17,191 nucleotides of DNA, taken from positions 1 to 17,191 of the forward strand of contig DAIDJH010000004.1 of the NCBI GenBank assembly GCA_027451425.1, given 5' to 3'. Both the position numbers and the translations under genes were made by a program. Position 1 is the stretch's first letter. Each line of letters opens with the position of its first letter. Below are positions 7,989-14,228 of the stretch, one piece after another. Below the pieces are notes generated by a model, which did no database searches, was not told the DNA's origin, and worked only from the letters and a program-made list of their open reading frames with translations. Source of the DNA: Bdellovibrionales bacterium. Lineage in GTDB: Bacteria > Bdellovibrionota > Bdellovibrionia > Bdellovibrionales > UBA1609.

Positions 7989-7996
7989 GTGTCTCG

Positions 7997-9472
7997 ATGT
8001 TTGAAAAAATGCGAAAGCCCGGACGAGGGCGCGACTTTAAGAAAATTATCAATTATTCGATTTTCGGCTTCATGTGCTTGTTGTTCGCCTTCATCGGATT
8101 GGGGAACAACGGCACGGGCGTTTCGGGAGCGGGAACAGCTGCAACTGTTAATGGCACGGTGATTGCGGCGCGCGATTTTCAACAGCGCCTTCGTGATTAT
8201 GAAAACCAGGAAGGTTCTACGCACGGACTTTCTGATGCCCAGCGACAGGATCAAGTGAAACAAACCGAGCTGCGCACGATGCAACAGCTCGTGCATATGG
8301 AGCTGCTGTACCAAGCCGCAATTAAGACGGGCGTATTTCCGACCGTAGGGGCAATCCGCGATCTCATCGTGAACGTTCCGGCGTTTCAAAATAACGGCCG
8401 GTTTGACCGCCAATATTACCAGCGTTTTCTCGATAGTGAACAAACGTCGGCCGGTGATTTCGAAGGCAAGATTGGCCATGACATAGTCATCGATCAACTC
8501 AATAAAATGATTGTGGACGCATGGGCGCCGTCTGGGCTTGTCGATGGTTTAACCGACGAAGTTCACAATACGAAAGCTGATTTTTCATATGTGAAAATTG
8601 ACACAAACCAATTGGCGCAATCCATTGTCTCCGAGGCTGATGTGACAGCGTTTTTGGCCAAACCAGGCAATCAAGCGCGAGTGAAGGCCGATTATCAATC
8701 GAACATCCAAGATTACCAGCCGAAAGAAATGATCCACGCCCGGCACATTCTGATCAAAGGCGATTCGCCGGCGGCACTGGCAAAAATCAAGTCCATACAA
8801 AAGAAATTGACGGCGCGAAATTTTGCCGCACTGGCAAAAAAATATTCCGAAGATGAAGGAACGAAGCTGAAAGGCGGCGATCTTGGTACCTTCGGTCGCA
8901 ACACGATGGTAAAAGAATTTGAGGATGCGGCGTTTTCGGCAAAACCCGGCACAATTGTTGGTCCGGTGAAGAGCCCGTTCGGGTATCATCTCATTCTCGT
9001 TGAGTCGCACACGACCAACCCCGCCAAACCCTACGCACAGGTTGAACGCGAGATTGCCCGAAAGATGATCGGTGAAACGAAAAAAGACCAGATTGTGGGC
9101 GAGTTCACCAGCGCCGTAAAAAGTGAAGCGGCGACGAGCGCCGTATTGGCGAAATATCATCTGAAATGGCAAAATGGTGGCAGCGTATCGGGGAGTGACT
9201 CGTACATTGCTAAGTTGGGTTTAGGTGATGAGGGCGTTATTGCCGTGTTCAGTACGCCGCCAGGTCACATCTATGGCGACGTTCTTCGCTCGGGACAGAA
9301 TGCGTATCTTTTTCAAACAATAAAAGTATATACCCAACAGCAAAAATCTAGCGCCAACGATCAAATGGCATCGTTTCGCAAGTATGAAAATGGCAATGAT
9401 ATTTTGCAACTATGGGTGACTGATCTGGCGAAGACAGCCACCATCCACGTTAATCAATTGTTTTTGAAATAA
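7997..9472 (+). CDS. Membrane-anchored periplasmic peptidyl-prolyl isomerase, PpiD-like
   Basis: A 491-residue protein with a basic N terminus, one membrane anchor (about residues 18-36, 'NYSIFGFMCLLFAFIGLG'), a SurA/PpiD-type chaperone region ('VNGTVIAARDFQQRL', then helical sequence) and one parvulin-type rotamase domain at about 245-340 ('HARHILIKG...FAALAKKYSEDEGTKLKGGDLGTFGRNTMVKEFEDAAF...SPFGYHLILVESH'). PpiD-class proteins sit in the inner membrane and help newly exported proteins fold. The parvulin domain is well conserved and may be active. The ATG at 7997 was chosen because the frame upstream is antisense to mreC; ATG 8009 is an alternative. The second start is not excluded by any ribosome site. 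It is divergent from the mreC operon and followed by a stem-loop at 9481-9521. It is shorter than E. coli PpiD (about 620 residues). Confidence 0.88.
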   Translation: MFEKMRKPGRGRDFKKIINYSIFGFMCLLFAFIGLGNNGTGVSGAGTAATVNGTVIAARDFQQRLRDYENQEGSTHGLSDAQRQDQVKQTELRTMQQLVHMELLYQAAIKTGVFPTVGAIRDLIVNVPAFQNNGRFDRQYYQRFLDSEQTSAGDFEGKIGHDIVIDQLNKMIVDAWAPSGLVDGLTDEVHNTKADFSYVKIDTNQLAQSIVSEADVTAFLAKPGNQARVKADYQSNIQDYQPKEMIHARHILIKGDSPAALAKIKSIQKKLTARNFAALAKKYSEDEGTKLKGGDLGTFGRNTMVKEFEDAAFSAKPGTIVGPVKSPFGYHLILVESHTTNPAKPYAQVEREIARKMIGETKKDQIVGEFTSAVKSEAATSAVLAKYHLKWQNGGSVSGSDSYIAKLGLGDEGVIAVFSTPPGHIYGDVLRSGQNAYLFQTIKVYTQQQKSSANDQMASFRKYENGNDILQLWVTDLAKTATIHVNQLFLK

Positions 9473-9480
9473 GATGACCC

Positions 9481-9521
9481 GTCTCATTTTGGGGCAATTC
9501 GCGATCGATTCAAGATGAGAC
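9481..9521 (+). terminator. Stem-loop after the PpiD-like gene, possible terminator
   Basis: GTCTCATTTTG (9481-9491) pairs with CAAGATGAGAC (9511-9521): 11 pairs with one G-U wobble, 19-base loop, nine bases after the stop codon. No T-tract follows in the plus direction, so it may stabilise the 3' end or work only as a weak terminator. Confidence 0.4.
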
Positions 9522-9616
9522 AATAAACTGAAAAAATATTTGTCAGAATCGCATAGATTTAAGGCCGCGCTTGGCCAGTCCTCAATTTTCCAGACCTTTG
9601 GCCGATAAGAACATTA

Positions 9617-11572
9617 ATGGCGCGTGCACTATTCAAGCTCGCAATTTATATGCTTTTGTTTTTGTCGTTCGCGTCCTATGCACATGGGCAGACGGCGGCC
9701 AGTCAAAGTAATTACGTTCAGACCAAACAATATGTACCAGGTGAAATTCTTGTAAAACTAAAAACCGTTTCGTCATCGGGAGTGGGGCTCGGCCGTGCCG
9801 AGGTAGCCGTGCGTTCGCAATCGTTTTTATCACGCGTACAGGGTCGGGGCGGTTACCGTTTGAAAAAAGTTTTTCGCGACATGAATGTATATCATTTTGC
9901 GACTCCGGCGGGGATGCGTGTCGAAGATGCCGTCAGCCAACTCGAAAACGACCCTGATGTTCAATATGCCGAGCCCAATTATATACTGACGAAGGCCAGC
10001 GTCGACTTGCCAAGTGACCATTATAGTATGCAAGAAGTGCAATCGATGTCGGTGAATGCGCAGTCTACTGGCAACAGTACGCAAAGCACCGGTTATCTCG
10101 CGACAAGCGCGCCTATCGAGGTGACGAACACGTGGGGAAACGTCACTCCCAACGCGACGGTCGTGGTTGCCGTTGTGGACACTGGTCTTGATCTCACTCA
10201 CCCCGTATTTACCGGAGCGCAGGCAATCTGGACGAATACTGGAGAAATCCCCAACAATCAGATCGATGATGATAACAACGGTTATGTTGACGACGTGAAC
10301 GGTTATAATTTTGTCGCCAATAGCGGGGACATGTACGACGACGATGGGCATGGCACGCACGTTTCGGGGATTATCGTTGGTACCGGTGAGAACATTTACG
10401 GCAGCACGTATTCGCCTTCGCAAATTAAAATCATGCCGCTCAAATTTCTCGACAGCACGGGGAGCGGTACAACCGCAAACGCTATCAGCGCCATCGACTA
10501 TGCCGTCAATAATGGGGCGAGTGTGATAAATAACTCTTGGGGAGGGCCCAGCTACTCGGCGGCTTTACAAGACGCGGTCGCTTACGCGTACAATGCCGGT
10601 GTCGTCTTCGTTGCTGCCGCCGGGAATTACAGTGACAACAACGATGTCACCCCGATGTACCCCGCAAACTACGATGTGCCGAATGTCATTTCAGTCGAGG
10701 CCACCACCGATCAAGATCAATTGGCTTATTTTTCAAATTACGGTGTAGACGCGGTCCCGCTCGCTGCGCCTGGTATGTACATACTCAGCACATATCCTGG
10801 CGGAGGTTTTGCCACGATGTCCGGCACGAGTATGGCGACGCCTTTCGTATCGGGGCTTGCGGCTCTGATCAAAGAGCAATCGCCCAAGATGCTTGCCTAT
10901 CAGATTAAACAAATTATTGATCAGCAAGTGGATCAACCCGTCGATTCAAGTGGAAACTATTTGCTCTCGGGTAAAGATTCAACGCAGGGGCGCGTGAATT
11001 TCTTAAAGTCGATTGATGCGGCGAAAACGGCTGTCGTGCAGACGACGCAGCCGGCGTATTCGTCTACGAATCAGGATCGTCAGCTTGCCTCGGCACTTGC
11101 CGCTAGCGGTTGCGGTTTGATCAAAGAAGTCATTCACGACGATCAAAATGGTGGTCCGACGAACGGGCTTGGCCCACAGAGTTGGTCGGTATTTTTGTTG
11201 ATCATGATTTTTGCCGCTCCCGTATTGTTGTACCAATACTTGCGACGTAAACCCGTGCAGCGTCGATTACACGAACGCTTCAAAATCGATACGGATGTCA
11301 AAGTTAAAGTCGGCGATCGGGAACTGGTTGGCTCGATCAGCACGATTTCATTGGGTGGCGTTCAACTCAACGTCGATGCGCTTATCGACCAAGGTGGGAT
11401 TATTGCGATGTCAATTCGAAGCCCCGATGGCAAAGAATCCATCGCCGTAGAGGGGCGAGTTGTATGGAGTGAAGCGCAAAAATCTTACGGTGTGCAGTTC
11501 GCCGAAACCACTGCGGCAATCAAAGGTCAGATCGCCGCGTGGACAACGCAACTGTCAGTTGCAAAGAAATAA
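9617..11572 (+). CDS. Secreted S8 (subtilisin-like) serine protease with membrane segment and C-terminal PilZ domain
   Basis: A 651-residue multidomain protein. Residues 1-24 are a Sec signal peptide (cleavage near 'YAHG-QT'). Residues 38-125 resemble an I9-type inhibitory propeptide ('YVPGEILVKLK', 'DPDVQYAEPNYIL'). The S8 domain spans about 165-470 with the complete triad: D188 in 'VVAVVDTGLD', H245 in 'GHGTHVSG', S405 in 'GTSMATPFVSG', plus oxyanion N337. A linker is followed by one membrane segment (about 524-541) and basic residues, then a PilZ-like domain (about 550-640) with RxxxR at 550-554 and 'STISLGG' at 575-581, where the usual Asp/Asn of [D/N]xSxxG is Thr. The predicted topology is protease in the periplasm and PilZ in the cytoplasm. 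The PilZ suggests control by c-di-GMP (inference). It is convergent with a small barrel gene, 4 bp away. The ATG at 9617 starts directly at the signal peptide; its ribosome site is weak. Confidence 0.92.
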   Translation: MARALFKLAIYMLLFLSFASYAHGQTAASQSNYVQTKQYVPGEILVKLKTVSSSGVGLGRAEVAVRSQSFLSRVQGRGGYRLKKVFRDMNVYHFATPAGMRVEDAVSQLENDPDVQYAEPNYILTKASVDLPSDHYSMQEVQSMSVNAQSTGNSTQSTGYLATSAPIEVTNTWGNVTPNATVVVAVVDTGLDLTHPVFTGAQAIWTNTGEIPNNQIDDDNNGYVDDVNGYNFVANSGDMYDDDGHGTHVSGIIVGTGENIYGSTYSPSQIKIMPLKFLDSTGSGTTANAISAIDYAVNNGASVINNSWGGPSYSAALQDAVAYAYNAGVVFVAAAGNYSDNNDVTPMYPANYDVPNVISVEATTDQDQLAYFSNYGVDAVPLAAPGMYILSTYPGGGFATMSGTSMATPFVSGLAALIKEQSPKMLAYQIKQIIDQQVDQPVDSSGNYLLSGKDSTQGRVNFLKSIDAAKTAVVQTTQPAYSSTNQDRQLASALAASGCGLIKEVIHDDQNGGPTNGLGPQSWSVFLLIMIFAAPVLLYQYLRRKPVQRRLHERFKIDTDVKVKVGDRELVGSISTISLGGVQLNVDALIDQGGIIAMSIRSPDGKESIAVEGRVVWSEAQKSYGVQFAETTAAIKGQIAAWTTQLSVAKK

Positions 11573-11576
11573 GCGG

Positions 11577-12101
11577 TTAAAATATGTACCGGAACTTTGC
11601 GGTGAGATCCTGGTTGATTTCGCCGCCGGCGGTACTGTTGAACCAGCCGTAGATGGACATTTCTTCAGCGCCAACCGCCATGTTGGGCGTGAGGTCGTAC
11701 ATCAGCCCAACCGCGAACGACGGCCCAATCATTGTATAAGTATTGGTGTTGTTACCCGCCACAAACTTCTCAGAAATAAGGCCAAAACCTGGCGATACAT
11801 AAAAATCCCAGTCGCCACGCGAGAAGTGTGGACGAACAAACGCGCCAAACGTGGTCACGCCATTCTGATTGTCGCTTGTGCTATCGGGAACGACGCGCAA
11901 ATATCCCCCGACACTATAGGTGCGGGCATAGCCATATTCGTAATCCAACCCGAGATCGGCGCCACCTCTAGAAAAACCGAGATCCGCGTTGATGGCGTTG
12001 TCCCCTTCGGGGACCCCGCCAGCACTCGCGATTCTTGGCACCGCAATCAAACCCACCGCCATAATGACAGTGCAGATGTGAACAAAAGTTGTCATTTTCA
12101 T
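11577..12101 (-). CDS. Small outer-membrane beta-barrel protein
   Basis: A 174-residue protein with a Sec signal peptide (residues 1-27, ending 'RIASAGG'). It is followed by alternating aromatic/polar strands with Gly and Asn turns ('NADLGFSRGGADLGLDYEYGYARTYSVGGYLRVVP', 'WDFYVSPGFGLI', 'PSFAVGLMYDLTPNMAVGAE') and a terminal strand 'LTAKFRYIF' ending in Phe, the usual BAM recognition signature. The mature size suits an eight-stranded barrel of the OmpA/OmpW/Lom type; no specific function can be given. The ATG at 12101 has GGAG eight bases upstream. It lies 38 bp downstream of the HiPIP gene on the same strand and may be co-transcribed with it, although a palindrome sits at the HiPIP stop codon. 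Confidence 0.8.
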   Translation of the reverse strand: MKMTTFVHICTVIMAVGLIAVPRIASAGGVPEGDNAINADLGFSRGGADLGLDYEYGYARTYSVGGYLRVVPDSTSDNQNGVTTFGAFVRPHFSRGDWDFYVSPGFGLISEKFVAGNNTNTYTMIGPSFAVGLMYDLTPNMAVGAEEMSIYGWFNSTAGGEINQDLTAKFRYIF

Positions 12102-12130
12102 GATGCTTCTCCAGGGTGACGCATTGTTAA

Positions 12131-12147
12131 AGTCTTAAATTAAGACT
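12131..12147 (-). terminator. Palindrome at the HiPIP stop codon, weak terminator candidate
   Basis: AGTCTTAA-A-TTAAGACT is a perfect 8-bp inverted repeat with a single central base, covering the HiPIP stop (TAA at 12142-12140). It is AT-rich with no real T-tract, so it is more likely an RNA-end structure or a protein site than an efficient terminator. Confidence 0.25.
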
Positions 12148-12484
12148 GTTTGCCTGTCCAAGAGTTGCATGATCCGTTTGGATTCACGGCACACCCCGGC
12201 AAGATTTGGCAAGAATTGTCGCTCTTACCGTAGAACATGCAATTGACGCATTTTTGATCTAGCGGCTTCCAATTTGCGACCTGGCTTTTTTGAATCTTCT
12301 TCTGTTTCAAAGCCTGAGCAAGGTTATCGACGTAGCCAAGACCAGCCGCCTGTGCTTTGCACTGAGCATCTTTCATCACGGGCTTAAGCGCGGCCCACGC
12401 ATTTGACTTTGTAAATAGTTGAACGATTGCTCCTGCACCAACAACGGCAAAAGCTTGTTTGAAAAAATCGCGACGGTTTGTCAT
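12140..12484 (-). CDS. High-potential iron-sulfur protein (HiPIP), Tat-exported
   Basis: A 114-residue precursor of a periplasmic [4Fe-4S] electron carrier. The N terminus has a twin-arginine signal ('NRRDFFKQAFAVVGAGA', residues 3-19), consistent with export of a folded iron-sulfur protein. The C-terminal half carries the HiPIP cysteine pattern 'CVNCMFYG...SCQILPGCAVNPNGSCNSW': cluster ligands are most likely C79, C82, C92 and C106, with an extra C98 between the last two and C42 in the spacer. HiPIPs pass electrons from the bc1 complex to photosynthetic reaction centres or terminal oxidases; here respiration is the likelier setting (inference). The ATG at 12484 is chosen over a longer frame because GGAGG is six bases upstream and the Tat motif follows directly. 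It may be co-transcribed with the small barrel gene downstream. Confidence 0.92.
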   Translation of the reverse strand: MTNRRDFFKQAFAVVGAGAIVQLFTKSNAWAALKPVMKDAQCKAQAAGLGYVDNLAQALKQKKIQKSQVANWKPLDQKCVNCMFYGKSDNSCQILPGCAVNPNGSCNSWTGKQS

Positions 12485-12521
12485 GGCGTACCTCCTTAAG
12501 GGGTTTATCAATTGGTTTTCA

Positions 12522-12550
12522 AGTGTATCGAAATCGGTACTGTCTGGCAA
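12522..12550 (-). promoter_or_regulatory. Candidate sigma70 promoter of the HiPIP gene
   Basis: On the minus strand TTGCCA (12550-12545; five of six consensus bases), a 17-base spacer and TACACT (12527-12522; four of six). The start point would be near 12515, about 30 bases before the start codon, leaving room for the GGAGG ribosome site. Confidence 0.5.
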
Positions 12551-12570
12551 ATGCCCAAATGTCTAACAAA

Positions 12571-12587
12571 CTCGCGTAGCGGGCGAG
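12571..12587. promoter_or_regulatory. Inverted repeat upstream of the sigma54-type promoter
   Basis: CTCGC-N7-GCGAG lies about 33-49 bp upstream of the -24 element of the candidate sigma54 promoter. It could be an activator site, though natural sigma54 activator sites are usually further upstream. On either strand no T-tract makes it a good terminator. Confidence 0.25.
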
Positions 12588-12608
12588 AAAATTATTTACG
12601 GTTTTGTT

Positions 12609-12635
12609 CACGCAGCGCGTGGCACGGAGATTGTA
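12609..12635 (+). promoter_or_regulatory. Candidate sigma54 (RpoN) promoter of the orphan membrane-protein gene
   Basis: TGGCACG-GAGA-TTGTA at 12620-12635 matches the consensus TGGCACR-N4-TTGCW at every defined position except the last C of the -12 GC. The -24 GG and -12 G are in correct register. Transcription would begin near 12646, giving a leader of about 29 bases with GAGG six bases before the ATG at 12675. A CACGC-N3-GCGTG palindrome (12609-12621) overlaps the -24 element. The -12 mismatch is in a normally invariant dinucleotide, so this stays a candidate. Confidence 0.5.
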
Positions 12636-12674
12636 CATTAGTTATACAGCTATCGAATTTTAGTGAGGCTACTT

Positions 12675-13955
12675 ATGGTTACGAGATCTTTAAAATATAA
12701 CTTTTCTCAAAGTGATGACAAATCACGGCGCTCGCGATTGGCGCTAGCGCTTGTGACGATTTTTTTCACTGTTCAACTGTCGCCTGGGCCAATGGCTTTT
12801 GCCGAGGCGCCCTCCACTCAATATTCGTCATCTGCAGAGCCATCTATTCACGTTGTTGAGGGAGCGCTGGAGCGACTCAACGACGAACAGTTCTCTCGTG
12901 TTGACGAAACTTTTGTAACCAATGGTGGCCAGTCCGGCGAGATGACGATCGAGGCGGGCGGCCTCAGGGCTTTCAATACCGTTGTTGGCGATGCCTCCGC
13001 CGTTATAGATCCGCCAAGCGACAGAGAGCATCCAGCCGATGCGGTTATCGTTGAATCAGATCTCACCCCAGCCGCCACGCAAGCATTTCTCGATGCGCAT
13101 CCAATGCTTGAAAACGCGATGGTTGCCGATGGCCAACACACTGTACTTGTTCATGATCGGATTCAATGGTTGCCGAAACAGCAACTCAAAGAAGGCATCA
13201 TATACACGTTGGTTCGAACGGGAATTTCAACCTGCGTGTATATGCGCTTATTGAATCACTCGCCCACCAGCGACGAAAAGGCGATTGCCACAACATTTGC
13301 TCTGACTCTTCTTTTTAATTCGACAAACCTTTATTATTTTATCACCCATAACGGGCATAAATTTTGGTCTAAGCTGGGCTTCCACCGTTTATTAGAGAGT
13401 TTGGGATTAAAACAAATTACGCAGGATGCACAACACTATTATGAATCCACATGCTTTGCGACGTGGTTGGCGTACGGATTTTTGTCGACGGCTTTATACA
13501 AAGGTTTAGGTATTTCACCGGGCATAGTTAAACCAACGCTTGAGGGTTTTTTCTCATCATTCCCGTGGAGTCGTTCATATTACCGATGGGTTCACCTTGA
13601 AAGTCCACCACTCAAGCAACAAATGTGGGTGCAGCGTGCGGTTTGGCTGCGAGCTGCACTTATGGCTATCGTAGGTCCGATGATTTTAGTCGGACATAAT
13701 AGTGGAGAGGTCAGGGGCTTCGTCGACGGCTTGACCATCACAGGGGTTGCCGTTTACCTCGGAACGTACAAACCCGTTCGCGTGCGTATCGGTCAAGGCG
13801 TGCGAAGTTTTATGAGTCAAATGCGCCGGCGATTTTACAAAATTGCCGATGGCGCCTTCGGTACACTAACGAGCTCTCGAGCCAAACAATGCTGGAAGAT
13901 ATTGGTTGCGGGGCGGACCCGCCATCAGTATGGACGAGGGCGAAAACTGTGGTGA
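12675..13955 (+). CDS. Unrecognised polytopic membrane protein with signal sequence
   Basis: A 426-residue protein I cannot assign. It begins with a basic N terminus and a signal-like hydrophobic segment (residues about 21-43, possible cleavage after 'MAFA'). A hydrophilic, acidic, extracytoplasmic region of about 120 residues follows ('DPPSDREHPADAVIVESD'). The C-terminal half has four or five membrane segments ('TTFALTLLFNSTNLYYFI', 'TCFATWLAYGFLSTALY', 'LRAALMAIVGPMILVGH', 'TITGVAVYLGTY') and conserved-looking His/Trp/Tyr positions between them. The tail is strongly basic ('RRRFYKIADG', 'GRTRHQYGRGRK'). The ATG at 12675 is supported by GAGG six bases upstream; an earlier in-frame start at 12663 lacks one. 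A sigma54-type promoter precedes it. The stop codon is 12 bp from the 3' end of the convergent tRNA gene. Confidence 0.75.
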   Translation: MVTRSLKYNFSQSDDKSRRSRLALALVTIFFTVQLSPGPMAFAEAPSTQYSSSAEPSIHVVEGALERLNDEQFSRVDETFVTNGGQSGEMTIEAGGLRAFNTVVGDASAVIDPPSDREHPADAVIVESDLTPAATQAFLDAHPMLENAMVADGQHTVLVHDRIQWLPKQQLKEGIIYTLVRTGISTCVYMRLLNHSPTSDEKAIATTFALTLLFNSTNLYYFITHNGHKFWSKLGFHRLLESLGLKQITQDAQHYYESTCFATWLAYGFLSTALYKGLGISPGIVKPTLEGFFSSFPWSRSYYRWVHLESPPLKQQMWVQRAVWLRAALMAIVGPMILVGHNSGEVRGFVDGLTITGVAVYLGTYKPVRVRIGQGVRSFMSQMRRRFYKIADGAFGTLTSSRAKQCWKILVAGRTRHQYGRGRKLW

Positions 13956-13967
13956 TCGGGGTGTTGA

Positions 13968-14054
13968 TGGTGGCTCCGGAGAGACTTGAACTCTCACGCC
14001 CTTACGGGCACTGGATTTTGAGTCCAGCGCGTCTACCAATTCCACCACAGAGCC
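13968..14054 (-). tRNA. tRNA-Leu (anticodon CAA)
   Basis: An 87-base class II tRNA with all arms. The acceptor stem GGCTCTG pairs with CGGAGCC (one G-U). A D-arm with GGTAGAC loop features follows. The anticodon stem CTGGA/TCCAG encloses the loop CTCAAAA, giving anticodon CAA, which reads TTG. The variable arm is long (GCCCGTAAGGGC hairpin), and the T-arm is GAGAG-TTCAAGT-CTCTC. The discriminator base is A and CCA is encoded (13970-13968). The gene reads towards the 3' end of the orphan membrane-protein gene. Confidence 0.96.
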
Positions 14055-14067
14055 AACTGAACGGAAG

Positions 14068-14096
14068 GTTTTAACAGCTAACCCCGCAATAACCAA
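14068..14096 (-). promoter_or_regulatory. Candidate promoter of the tRNA-Leu gene
   Basis: On the minus strand TTGGTT (14096-14091), a 17-base spacer and TAAAAC (14073-14068) with an extended TG one base upstream of the -10. The predicted start near 14061 is about seven bases before the tRNA 5' end, typical for tRNA genes. Confidence 0.4.
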
Positions 14097-14141
14097 GGAA
14101 AATTCTGGTCCTGTTCGCGAATAGGGCTAAATTCACAAAAT

Positions 14142-14212
14142 GTATATTTTTCATATTACGCATAGCGCAACAATCTGTTATGATGCCATGCGATACGGGA
14201 CGTATATTTTTC
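14142..14212 (+). repeat. 11-bp direct repeat flanking the promoter of the barrel gene
   Basis: GTATATTTTTC occurs at 14142-14152 and again at 14202-14212, exactly 60 bp apart. One copy lies upstream of the candidate -10 element and one in the leader just before the ribosome site. It may be a pair of regulator sites, but the AT-richness makes chance plausible. Confidence 0.35.
14176..14184 (+). promoter_or_regulatory. Extended -10 promoter of the outer-membrane barrel gene
   Basis: TGT-TATGAT (14176-14184) is an extended -10 element with five of six consensus bases in the hexamer. No good -35 is present, as expected for this class. The start near 14191 gives a leader of about 38 bases, ending in AAGGAG (14215-14220), eight bases before the ATG at 14229. 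Confidence 0.5.
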
Positions 14213-14228
14213 TTAAGGAGACACGAAA

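Noticed and set aside
7685..7996. Upstream extension of the PpiD-like frame
   Set aside because: It runs antisense through mreC and has no signal or chaperone character; the protein is complete from 7997.
7946..8497. N-terminal extension of the mreC frame by about 180 codons
   Set aside because: It is antisense to the well-conserved start of the PpiD-like gene and lies upstream of the MreC membrane anchor; MreC proteins start just before that anchor.
8585..9172. Minus-strand open frame of 195 residues inside the PpiD-like gene
   Set aside because: It lies opposite the parvulin domain and is a Phe/Arg/Cys-rich shadow with no recognisable motif.
9830..10423. Minus-strand open frame of 197 residues inside the protease gene
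   Set aside because: It lies opposite the propeptide and the Asp/His catalytic region; Val/Ile/His-rich shadow composition.
11460..12119. Plus-strand open frame of 219 residues
   Set aside because: It is antisense to the small barrel gene, which has a signal peptide, ribosome site and terminal Phe; the plus frame is basic and without domain features.
13909..13926. GGCGG-AC-CCGCC inverted repeat as a terminator for the tRNA gene
   Set aside because: It lies inside the last codons of the membrane-protein gene, has a two-base loop and no T-tract on the minus strand.
13900..14060. tRNA-Leu as an integration site of a mobile element
   Set aside because: No integrase gene and no second copy of the tRNA 3' end were seen in the window, and composition does not change on either side.
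13866..14096. Minus-strand open frame of 76 residues
   Set aside because: It reads straight through the tRNA-Leu gene; its 'VVELVDALDSKS' stretch is the translated tRNA, a common false protein.
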